From Desulfatitalea sp. (lineage in GTDB: Bacteria > Desulfobacterota > Desulfobacteria > Desulfobacterales > Desulfosarcinaceae), in NCBI GenBank assembly GCA_018224505.1, contig JAGTVD010000411.1, forward strand, positions 1-8,198: a DNA stretch of 8,198 nucleotides, read 5' to 3'. The notes beneath the pieces are model-generated. The model was not told the DNA's origin. It ran no database searches and was given only the letters and a program-made list of their open reading frames with translations. Each line of letters begins with the position of its first letter. Position 1 is the first letter of the stretch. Made by a program: the position numbers and the translations under genes. Shown here one piece after another: positions 1 through 5,627 of the stretch.

Positions 1-44
1 AAGTGTCGACAATGGTGCCAAGGGATCGCTGTGAAGGAATCGGG

Positions 45-1691
45 TCATATCCGTTTCAGATCGATGCCGTACTTGCGGATGCGGTAGCCGAGCTGTCTGG
101 GCGTTATGCCTAATATCCGCGATGCCTGTTGCTGAACGCCGCGGCTGTTTTGGAGCGCCTGAACGATGCGTTGTCGCTCCAGACGTTGGACCTGGCCGCC
201 GAGGTCGTCGTTGTCCCCGATGCCGCGGTCCGGAATACCCGGAGTGGCGCCGTTGAAACAGAGGATGGCAGGCGGCAGATCGGCTTCGGTGATGCGCTCC
301 TTGTCGGTCATGATCACCAGGCGCTCGACCGTGTTGGCCAGTTCGCGCACGTTGCCGGGCCAGCTGTAGCCCTTGAGACGCGCTACTGCGATTGGATGCA
401 AGCACACCCGGCGATTGTGAAGGCGGTTGAACTTTTCCAGGTAGAAGTCGAGCAACAGGGGAATGTCGTCGGCGCGCTGGCGCAGAGGCGGCAGTACGAT
501 TGGCACCACGTTCAAGCGCCAGTATAAGTCTTCCCTGAAGTTGCCGTTGGCCACTTCCGCCATCAGGTTGCGATTGGTGGCGGTAACCACACGCACGTCC
601 ACAGTGAGGCGCTCGGTGGATCCGATGCGTTCAAAGGCCCGCTCCTGGAGCACCCGCAGCAGCTTGACTTGCAGATTCAGGGGCAGTTCGCCGATCTCGT
701 CCAGAAAGAGGGTGCCCTGGTCGGCCAGCTCGAAACGCCCGGCCCGGCGAACCGCGGCGCCGGTGAAGGCCCCCTTCTCCACGCCGAACAGCTCGGCCTC
801 GATCAGGTTCTCCGGTAAGGCCGCCAGGTTCACTGCCACGAACGGTTTGCGGGCGCGACGACTCTGGTAGTGCACGGTCTGGGCGATCAACTCCTTGCCC
901 GTGCCGCTCTCTCCCAGCAGCAGCACCGTGGTGTCGGTGGCCGCTACCTTGCGCACCATTTTCAACACCTGTTGAAACGGCGCCGACTCGCCCACGATGT
1001 TGGGCAGACTGAACTTCTCCGCGAGTTGCGAACGCAGATTCCCGCACTCGTGCTCCGCCTTGCGCAGATGCTCCCAGAGCAACACGAACTGGGCAATGAA
1101 CGAGGCCACGATGGAGAGCACCCGCAGGTCGTCGTCCAGGTTGCCTTCGGGGGCGTTATAGATGCCGTCCACGCTGATGACCCCCAGGGTGTTGCCATCC
1201 AGGGCGATGGGCATGCACAAAAAGGAGATACCGCTTTTACACGGGCGGGAGTCGGTCTTGTTGAGGAATTTAGGTTCGGCCCCGATGTTGGGAATGAACA
1301 TGGGCTGGCCGGTCTCGATCACCCGCCCCACGATCCCTTCGCCGATGCGGTATTTACCCCGCTGGATCGCGTCGCGCGTCAAGCCGTAGGCAGCCACGAT
1401 TGTAATCTCCCGGGAGAACGGCTCCAGCAAAAAAACGCAGCCGCGCTGCATGCCCAAGCGGCCGGCCAGGATCTGCATGGCGGCCTGCAGATTCTGCTCC
1501 AGGTCAAAGGAGCGCGTCAAAACCTGGCTGACCTGCAGGATAGCGCTCAACTCTTCGTTTTTGCGTAACAGACGATCCATGGCCCGGCGGCTTGTGGTAA
1601 AGGGTATTGCCAGCACAACACGGTAGGAATTGAGCAAGGCGTGTGCCAGGCTGTTGCGCCTGTTCAATAATCCGACAACCTCTCGATTCAA
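45..1691 (-). CDS. nifA: NifA-subfamily sigma-54-dependent transcriptional activator (GAF - AAA+ - Fis HTH)
   Basis: This protein (548 aa from the TTG start) is a bacterial enhancer-binding protein that uses ATP hydrolysis to open sigma-54 promoters. A GAF sensor domain spans about residues 58-205, followed by a linker. The AAA+ domain has Walker A GESGTGKE (260-267), the sigma-54-contacting GAFTGA loop (307-312), Walker B with D331-E332, sensor I TATNRN (370-375), REDLYWRL (386-393) and WPGNVREL (444-451). The C-terminal helix-turn-helix (about 521-541) contains ITPRQLGYRI, a form typical of NifA. The cysteines are C85, C151, C159, C216, C430 and C478. They do not form the C-x4-C pair of oxygen-sensitive rhizobial NifA. 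The TTG start has a GAAGGAA ribosome site 7 bases upstream. An ATG at residue 38 (position 1580) would give 511 aa, nearer the usual NifA length, but has no clear ribosome site. The subfamily call is strong. A role in nitrogen fixation is inference, as no nif genes are in view. Confidence 0.88.
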   Translation of the reverse strand: MNREVVGLLNRRNSLAHALLNSYRVVLAIPFTTSRRAMDRLLRKNEELSAILQVSQVLTRSFDLEQNLQAAMQILAGRLGMQRGCVFLLEPFSREITIVAAYGLTRDAIQRGKYRIGEGIVGRVIETGQPMFIPNIGAEPKFLNKTDSRPCKSGISFLCMPIALDGNTLGVISVDGIYNAPEGNLDDDLRVLSIVASFIAQFVLLWEHLRKAEHECGNLRSQLAEKFSLPNIVGESAPFQQVLKMVRKVAATDTTVLLLGESGTGKELIAQTVHYQSRRARKPFVAVNLAALPENLIEAELFGVEKGAFTGAAVRRAGRFELADQGTLFLDEIGELPLNLQVKLLRVLQERAFERIGSTERLTVDVRVVTATNRNLMAEVANGNFREDLYWRLNVVPIVLPPLRQRADDIPLLLDFYLEKFNRLHNRRVCLHPIAVARLKGYSWPGNVRELANTVERLVIMTDKERITEADLPPAILCFNGATPGIPDRGIGDNDDLGGQVQRLERQRIVQALQNSRGVQQQASRILGITPRQLGYRIRKYGIDLKRI

Positions 1692-1698
1692 TAAGCGA

Positions 1699-1705
1699 TT
1701 CCTTC
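1699..1705 (-). promoter_or_regulatory. Ribosome binding site for the TTG start of the NifA-like gene
   Basis: Minus-strand GAAGGAA lies 7 bases before TTG at 1691-1689. No comparable site precedes the internal ATG at 1580, which is the reason for preferring the TTG. Confidence 0.55.
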
Positions 1706-1726
1706 GATAGGAAGGGGACTGATATC

Positions 1727-1741
1727 TGCAATTAAATTACA
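1727..1741. promoter_or_regulatory. Near-perfect 15-bp dyad TGCAATT-A-AATTACA
   Basis: The arms match except for one position. The element overlaps the candidate -10 box of the NifA-like gene promoter. AT-rich DNA yields such dyads by chance, so its function is uncertain. Confidence 0.25.
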
Positions 1742-1767
1742 ATATGGTTATAACATTGATATGTCAC
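1739..1767 (-). promoter_or_regulatory. Candidate sigma-70 promoter for the NifA-like gene
   Basis: On the minus strand GTGACA (1767-1762, five of six to TTGACA) is followed, after exactly 17 bases, by TATTGT (1744-1739, four of six to TATAAT). Transcription would start about 40 bases upstream of the TTG start codon. It sits in the most AT-rich part of the intergenic region. It was found by eye only. Confidence 0.35.
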
Positions 1768-1783
1768 TACATATTTGTATGCT
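1756..1783 (+). promoter_or_regulatory. Weak candidate sigma-70 promoter for the DASS transporter
   Basis: TTGATA (1756-1761, five of six) is followed after 16 bases by TATGCT (1778-1783, four of six). It would give a leader of about 200 bases before the ATG at 1997. It overlaps the candidate minus-strand promoter, so the two would compete if both are real. Chance matches of this quality are common in AT-rich DNA. Confidence 0.2.
1759..1774. promoter_or_regulatory. Perfect dyad ATATGT-N4-ACATAT, candidate operator
   Basis: ATATGTCACTACATAT has two perfect 6-base arms around a 4-base centre. It covers the candidate -35 box of the minus-strand promoter and lies in the spacer of the plus-strand candidate, so a protein bound here could affect both genes. 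The symmetry is seen directly; the operator role is inferred. Confidence 0.4.
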
Positions 1784-1986
1784 TCCATGGATGAAGGGCT
1801 GCCTTGCCGCGCCCGAACAATCATATCCCACGGCAGCACACCACTCGCCGGTTTCACCCTGAAGCTTGGAAAGGTCTCCCGTCGGCCTGGAAAGGGTGGA
1901 CAGAAACGCGCTCTGGATGGTAAATCAACAAATTGGCAATGCTACGATTATCAGAGCAAAATCGATATATCCAATTGCAACCAGGC

Positions 1987-1993
1987 GGGAGGA
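1987..1993 (+). promoter_or_regulatory. Ribosome binding site fixing the transporter start at 1997
   Basis: GGGAGGA lies three bases before ATG 1997. The reading frame is open upstream to TTG 1775, but no upstream start has a comparable site, and the hydrophobic transporter sequence begins right after this ATG. Confidence 0.7.
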
Positions 1994-1996
1994 CAT

Positions 1997-3496
1997 ATGC
2001 GAACCATCCTTCAAAAAACAGGTTTAATCCTGGGGCCGGTTCTTTTTTTGCTGGTATTGACGATGGATCTCGACCCGACCAATCCGGTCGTGACCCGCAT
2101 GGCGGCGGTGGTTGTTCTCATGGCCACCTGGTGGGTCACAGACGCCGTACCCATGTCCACCACCGCCTTGCTCCCCATGGTGTTGTACCCCCTGTTGGGC
2201 ATTCTCAAAGGCAGCGCCCTGGCCCCGGCGTATATCAATTCCACTATCTTCCTGTTTCTGGGCGGGTTCATGATCGCCGTGGCAATGGAAAACTGGAATC
2301 TCCACAAACGAATTGCGCTCAAGATCATTCGGATCATCGGCGGGGGACCATCCCGCATCGTACTCGGCTTCATGATCGCCGCGGGGTTTCTTTCCATGTG
2401 GATTTCCAATACCGCCACAGCCATCATGATGCTGCCCATCGGCATGGCGATTATTGCCAAGCTGGAAGACGATTTCGGACGGGATCGGGTGCATCCGTTC
2501 ACCGTCTCCCTGATGCTGGGCATCGCCTACGCCTGCTCCACCGGGGGTATCGCCACATTGGTCGGCACGCCGCCCAACCTGGCACTGCAGCGGATTTACG
2601 AACTCACCTTCCCGGAAGCGGCGCCCATCGCCTTCGGCCAATGGTTCGTCATGGCCTTGCCCCTGGCGCTCGTTATGGGCGGCATCGTTTGGTTGCTGCT
2701 GACGCGGGTCTTTTTCTCCTTCCCAAGCGACCTGCGGGTGGACCGGGCCGTTGTCGAGCAGGAATACCGCGAACTCGGCCCCATAAGCTACGAGGAGAAG
2801 GTCGTCGGCGCCGTCTTCGCAATGACGGCGCTGCTGTGGATCTTTCGGTCGCCGCTCAACCTCGGCTTCGTGCAGATACCGGGCTGGTCTTTGCTGCTGC
2901 CCTATCCCGACCTGATCGACGATGGCACGGTGGCCATATTCATGGCGCTCACCCTTTTCATCATCCCCAGCCGGGACACCAAAAGCCGGCGACCGGCCAT
3001 CCTGGGCATCAACACCGTCCAAAGGCTTCCCTGGAGCATCGTGCTGCTGTTCGGCGGCGGCTTTGCCCTGGCCGAAGGTTTTCAAGTTACGGGGCTCGCC
3101 GATTACCTCGGCGGCAAAATGTACGTTCTTCAAGGGATCCATCCAATTCTGCTCATCGCCATCATCTGCGCGAGCCTGACGTTCATGACGGAACTGACCT
3201 CCAACACGGCCACGACCCAAATGATTCTACCCATTCTCGCATCGGTCGCCGTGGCGATGAAAATACACCCGCTGCTGCTGATGGTACCGGCCACGATTTC
3301 CACATCCTGTGCCTTCATGCTTCCCATCGCCACGCCGCCCAATGCCATTGTATTCGGCAGCGGCCGCATCCAGATCTATGAAATGGCCCGCGTCGGCATC
3401 TTCATCAATCTGATCGGCGTACCCGTCATCACCTTTTTCTTCTATTTCATCGGGCGCCTCGTCTTCGACATCGACCTCGGGGCAATCCCCACGTGA
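1997..3496 (+). CDS. DASS/SLC13 family sodium-coupled anion symporter (probably di- or tricarboxylate)
   Basis: This 499-residue inner-membrane protein is hydrophobic through most of its length, with about a dozen membrane-spanning or hairpin segments. It is of normal size for the divalent anion:Na+ symporter family. It carries both family SNT motifs (S137-N138-T139 and S402-N403-T404), which in the solved family member VcINDY bind substrate carboxylate and Na+. It also has STGGIATLVGTPPN (181-194) and a full match to the SLC13 signature at 436-452 (T-S-C-A-F, then P443 and N449). The family imports succinate, malate, fumarate, citrate or sulfate with Na+. Substrate cannot be fixed from sequence alone; two intact SNT motifs favour a dicarboxylate. 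It is divergent from the NifA-like regulator and 144 bases upstream of pncA. The family call is secure, the substrate is not. Confidence 0.92.
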   Translation: MRTILQKTGLILGPVLFLLVLTMDLDPTNPVVTRMAAVVVLMATWWVTDAVPMSTTALLPMVLYPLLGILKGSALAPAYINSTIFLFLGGFMIAVAMENWNLHKRIALKIIRIIGGGPSRIVLGFMIAAGFLSMWISNTATAIMMLPIGMAIIAKLEDDFGRDRVHPFTVSLMLGIAYACSTGGIATLVGTPPNLALQRIYELTFPEAAPIAFGQWFVMALPLALVMGGIVWLLLTRVFFSFPSDLRVDRAVVEQEYRELGPISYEEKVVGAVFAMTALLWIFRSPLNLGFVQIPGWSLLLPYPDLIDDGTVAIFMALTLFIIPSRDTKSRRPAILGINTVQRLPWSIVLLFGGGFALAEGFQVTGLADYLGGKMYVLQGIHPILLIAIICASLTFMTELTSNTATTQMILPILASVAVAMKIHPLLLMVPATISTSCAFMLPIATPPNAIVFGSGRIQIYEMARVGIFINLIGVPVITFFFYFIGRLVFDIDLGAIPT

Positions 3497-3509
3497 TGGA
3501 TATGGGCGG

Positions 3510-3539
3510 GGGGCGAGGAATATAGAATGCCCCTCTTTT
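3510..3539 (+). terminator. Weak candidate terminator after the transporter gene
   Basis: GGGGC (3510-3514) can pair with GCCCC (3529-3533) around a 14-base loop, and TCTTTT follows. It starts 13 bases after the stop codon. The stem is only five pairs and the T-tract is interrupted, so termination may be partial or absent, and pncA could be read from upstream. Confidence 0.3.
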
Positions 3540-3627
3540 GCCTTGACGCCCTGCCATTTGATGACCAGTGTTTGAGCGGAAGCGTTCAGGAGCAATGGTA
3601 CCCACCCGGAGATACCACCGCTTTCAC

Positions 3628-3634
3628 AGGAGGT
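3628..3634 (+). promoter_or_regulatory. Strong ribosome binding site fixing the pncA start
   Basis: AGGAGGT lies six bases before ATG 3641. The frame is open upstream to 3527, but this near-perfect Shine-Dalgarno and the protein alignment both place the start here. Confidence 0.8.
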
Positions 3635-3640
3635 GTTGCA

Positions 3641-4201
3641 ATGATCAAGTTCAGAACCCACGACGCACTGCTGATCGTCGATGTTCAAAAGGATTTCTGC
3701 CCAGGCGGGGCTTTGGCGATCGAAGGCGGCGACACCGTCGTGGCACCGCTCAATCAATGGATTCAAGCCGCAAAGGATTCCGACACGCCGGTCTATCTAT
3801 CCCGTGACTGGCATCCGCGCGAGCATATCAGCTTCGCCGAACAGGGAGGCCCGTGGCCGCCCCATTGCATCCAGGATAGCGAAGGCGCGCGCTTTCATCC
3901 TGATTTGAAGGTGCCGCACAGCGCCGTCGTGATCACCAAAGGCGTAAGAATGGATATGGATCAGAATTCGGCTTTTGAACAGACCGGTTTGGCGTTTCAT
4001 CTAAAAAACGCCGGCATCCGGCGCTTGTTTGTGGGTGGCCTGGCCCTGGATGTCTGTGTGCAAGCCACTGTCATGGATGCCCGCAAGTCCGGCTTCGACG
4101 TGGTGCTGATCGACGACGCGACCCGCGCGGTCAACCCGGAAAAGGGATCCCATGCGCGGGATCGAATGCAAGAATCCGGCGTAAGCCTTTGCCAGACATA
4201 G
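3641..4201 (+). CDS. pncA: Nicotinamidase (isochorismatase-like cysteine hydrolase family)
   Basis: This 186-residue cytoplasmic enzyme is of normal length for bacterial nicotinamidases. They hydrolyse nicotinamide to nicotinate and ammonia, the first step of NAD salvage through the Preiss-Handler route. The catalytic triad is complete: D14 in VDVQKDF, K100 in VITKG, and the nucleophile C139 in GLALDVCV. The metal-site set is also present: D56 and H58 in DWH, H62 and H75. The DMDQNSAF stretch (105-112) matches the conserved D-x-x-x-S-A-F region, and DVCVQATVMDARKSGFDVVL is typical of PncA rather than of isochorismatases, which lack the metal triad. It lies 144 bases after the transporter on the same strand, possibly cotranscribed, and converges with the aldolase gene. 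No nadD, pncB or pnuC is in view. Activity on related amides is possible. Confidence 0.86.
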   Translation: MIKFRTHDALLIVDVQKDFCPGGALAIEGGDTVVAPLNQWIQAAKDSDTPVYLSRDWHPREHISFAEQGGPWPPHCIQDSEGARFHPDLKVPHSAVVITKGVRMDMDQNSAFEQTGLAFHLKNAGIRRLFVGGLALDVCVQATVMDARKSGFDVVLIDDATRAVNPEKGSHARDRMQESGVSLCQT

Positions 4202-4255
4202 GACGGGCGGGACCGCAGCAGTGTGTCCCCACCCCGACCTTGTCCCGTCACAGGG

Positions 4256-5278
4256 TCAGGCGGCCGTTTCTTCCATGGCGCGGCTGTAAGTCCCCGCCCG
4301 CGCGGCACCGTTGCACTTGGCGCGATGATAGAAGGCGCGCTGGGCGGCGGCGATATTGTCGCTTTTGCCCTGCCAGGCTTGGAGCGCATGCGCCTGCAGG
4401 GCCCGTCCGTACGAAAAACTCAATTCCCACGGATGCGTACCCATGGCGTTCATGGCGTTGAGATTCTCGGTGGCTTGCTCCGAACTCTGGCCGCCGGAGA
4501 GAAAGACGATGCCGGGAACGGCCGCTGGGACCACTTGGCGGAAACACGACACTGTGGCTTCGGCCACTTGCTCGGCACTGGCCTGTTGCGGGCAATCCTG
4601 GCCTGAAATCACCATATTGGGTTTGAGCAGGGTGCCTTCCAGATAGACGCAGTGCTCGAAGAGCGCATCGTACACCCGCTGCAGGGTTTCGGCAGTGACC
4701 GCGCGGCAGCGGGAAATGTCGTGACGGCCGTCCATGAGCACTTCGGGTTCCACGATCGGTACGATGCCCGCTTCCTGGCACAGCGCGGCATAACGGGCCA
4801 GGGCACGTGCATTGGCTTCCAGGCAAAAGCGGGTCGGGATCTCATCGCCGATGGTGATCACGGCTCGCCATTTGGCGAATTTTGCGCCCAGTTCACGGTA
4901 TTCGGCCATGCGCTCGCGCAAACCATCCAGTCCTTCGGTGATCTTTTCCCCGGCGAAACCGGCCAGCGGTTTGGCGCCCTTGTCCACCTTGATACCCGGT
5001 AAAATCCCTTTATCCGCCAATAACCGGACAAAAGGCGTATCCTGGTGGGAGGATTGCCGTATGGTTTCATCGAAAAGAATCCCCCCGCTGATATACGCCT
5101 CCGCGCCTTCGGTGCTGAACAATAGATCTCGATAAGCGCGTCGGCTCTCCTCGGTGGACGCGACCCCGATCGTATCGAACCGTTTCTTGATGGTGCCCCC
5201 ACTTTCATCTGCTGCCAGAATGCCCTTACCGGGCTGAACGATGGCCTGAGCAATCTCTGCAAGGCGTTGTTTGTCCAT
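4256..5278 (-). CDS. Fructose-bisphosphate aldolase, class I (glycolytic, Schiff-base type)
   Basis: This 340-residue cytoplasmic enzyme cleaves fructose-1,6-bisphosphate to dihydroxyacetone phosphate and glyceraldehyde-3-phosphate, and runs in reverse in gluconeogenesis. The N-terminus has GILAADESGGTIKKRF (19-34). The Schiff-base lysine is K219 in VYLEGTLLKPN, a match to the class I signature. Other active-site residues have clear counterparts in the rabbit muscle enzyme about ten positions on: D24, K97, K136, R138, E177, E179 and S261 in FLSGGQSSE. The conserved C-terminal tyrosine of animal enzymes is absent, as in many bacterial members. The ATG at 5278 has AAGGAGGT four bases upstream. 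An in-frame extension to 5350 is open but has no such site. It converges with pncA across 54 bases. Class I enzymes need no metal, unlike the class II aldolase more usual in bacteria. Confidence 0.95.
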   Translation of the reverse strand: MDKQRLAEIAQAIVQPGKGILAADESGGTIKKRFDTIGVASTEESRRAYRDLLFSTEGAEAYISGGILFDETIRQSSHQDTPFVRLLADKGILPGIKVDKGAKPLAGFAGEKITEGLDGLRERMAEYRELGAKFAKWRAVITIGDEIPTRFCLEANARALARYAALCQEAGIVPIVEPEVLMDGRHDISRCRAVTAETLQRVYDALFEHCVYLEGTLLKPNMVISGQDCPQQASAEQVAEATVSCFRQVVPAAVPGIVFLSGGQSSEQATENLNAMNAMGTHPWELSFSYGRALQAHALQAWQGKSDNIAAAQRAFYHRAKCNGAARAGTYSRAMEETAA

Positions 5279-5494
5279 TTCGACCTCCTTTCGGGTTGGA
5301 TGAAAAACCTCATCGGAATAGCGGCCATGGCGCACTTTGCTGTTGGGCAAAAAATGGTGCGACGGCGCGGAAGCGCTATGGGGAAGAACATCGACAAAAG
5401 ATAACGACCGTCATGCGGGTCGGCGATGCCGGTTGGTGAGGAATGTTTTATATGTCTGAAGCCGGCGATCCGATAGCAACCGAAATATTCGGCA
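5279..5494. other. Intergenic region upstream of the aldolase gene
   Basis: No convincing gene is seen here. The aldolase promoter must lie here or further upstream. A minus-strand TATAAA (5451-5446) is a possible -10 box, but no good -35 stands at the right distance. A short inverted repeat, CCGAA-ATA-TTCGG (5480-5492), begins two bases after the stop of the candidate small peptide gene. It lacks a T-tract and is too weak to call a terminator. A plus-strand open frame from 5443 runs into the GGDEF gene and looks like a shadow. Confidence 0.45.
5283..5290 (-). promoter_or_regulatory. Ribosome binding site fixing the aldolase start
   Basis: Minus-strand AAGGAGGT, fully complementary to the 16S tail, lies four bases before ATG 5278. 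This rules against the longer open frame that begins at 5350. Confidence 0.85.
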
Positions 5495-5608
5495 TCATCG
5501 CCTTCCTGTCAAGCCGCACTTTTTCACGCCCCAAACGATCAAAGCCGCCAGAACGATTTTCAAAACCGTGCCCGATCCGCGATCCACGGCATGGGTATGA
5601 ACGATCAT
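5495..5608 (-). CDS. Candidate 37-residue single-pass membrane peptide
   Basis: This short frame starts at ATG 5608, 19 bases after the stop of the receiver-GGDEF gene and in the same direction. The predicted peptide has a polar N-terminus of about 15 residues (it includes DRGSG), then a hydrophobic stretch VLKIVLAALIVWGV, then a positive tail KKCGLTGRR. That layout suits a single membrane helix with a cytoplasmic C-terminus. A minus-strand AAGGTG ribosome-site-like sequence (5620-5615) lies six bases before the ATG. Tight spacing suggests translational coupling to the GGDEF gene. I do not recognise a family. A 37-codon frame can arise by chance, and the same frame is open upstream through the GGDEF gene, so this stays a candidate only. 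Confidence 0.35.
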   Translation of the reverse strand: MIVHTHAVDRGSGTVLKIVLAALIVWGVKKCGLTGRR

Positions 5609-5627
5609 GGGTAACACCTTACCGTAG

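Larger units (their letters stand above)
1692..1996. other. Divergent intergenic region between the NifA-like gene and the DASS transporter
   Basis: This 305-base stretch separates two divergent start codons. Positions about 1720-1780 are strikingly AT-rich and hold two dyads and candidate promoter elements, listed separately. Positions 1785-1996 form a GC-richer leader for the transporter. That leader is open in the transporter frame back to 1775 but has no good start signal, so it is treated as untranslated. It contains a spaced inverted repeat, AATTGG (1931-1936) and CCAATT (1971-1976), of unknown meaning. No convincing sigma-54 -24/-12 promoter and no TGT-N10-ACA NifA site was found here by eye. 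Confidence 0.6.

Noticed and set aside
1716..1917. Several GG-N10-GC matches (for example 1716-1729 and 1789-1802) that could be read as sigma-54 promoters for the transporter.
   Set aside because: They keep only the minimal dinucleotides and miss most of TGGCAC and TTGC. Such matches are expected by chance in GC-rich DNA of this length.
1775..1996. An in-frame 74-codon N-terminal extension of the transporter from a TTG at 1775.
   Set aside because: No ribosome site precedes it, the residues look unlike a DASS N-terminus, and ATG 1997 has GGGAGGA just upstream followed by the normal hydrophobic start.
2024..3220. A 398-codon minus-strand frame inside the transporter gene.
   Set aside because: The translation is low-complexity, rich in H, Q, G and D, and lies antisense to a transporter with clear family motifs. 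It is a GC-driven shadow.
3543..3571. TTGACG (3543-3548) as the -35 of a pncA promoter.
   Set aside because: At 17 bases the -10 position reads CAGTGT, only a two-of-six match, so no promoter is claimed.
4202..4255. Possible hairpins between the convergent pncA and aldolase genes (GGGAC 4209-4213 with GTCCC 4225-4229; GACGGG 4202-4207 with CCCGTC 4244-4249).
   Set aside because: The stems are short, compete with each other, and neither strand has a T-tract after them, so a bidirectional terminator cannot be supported.
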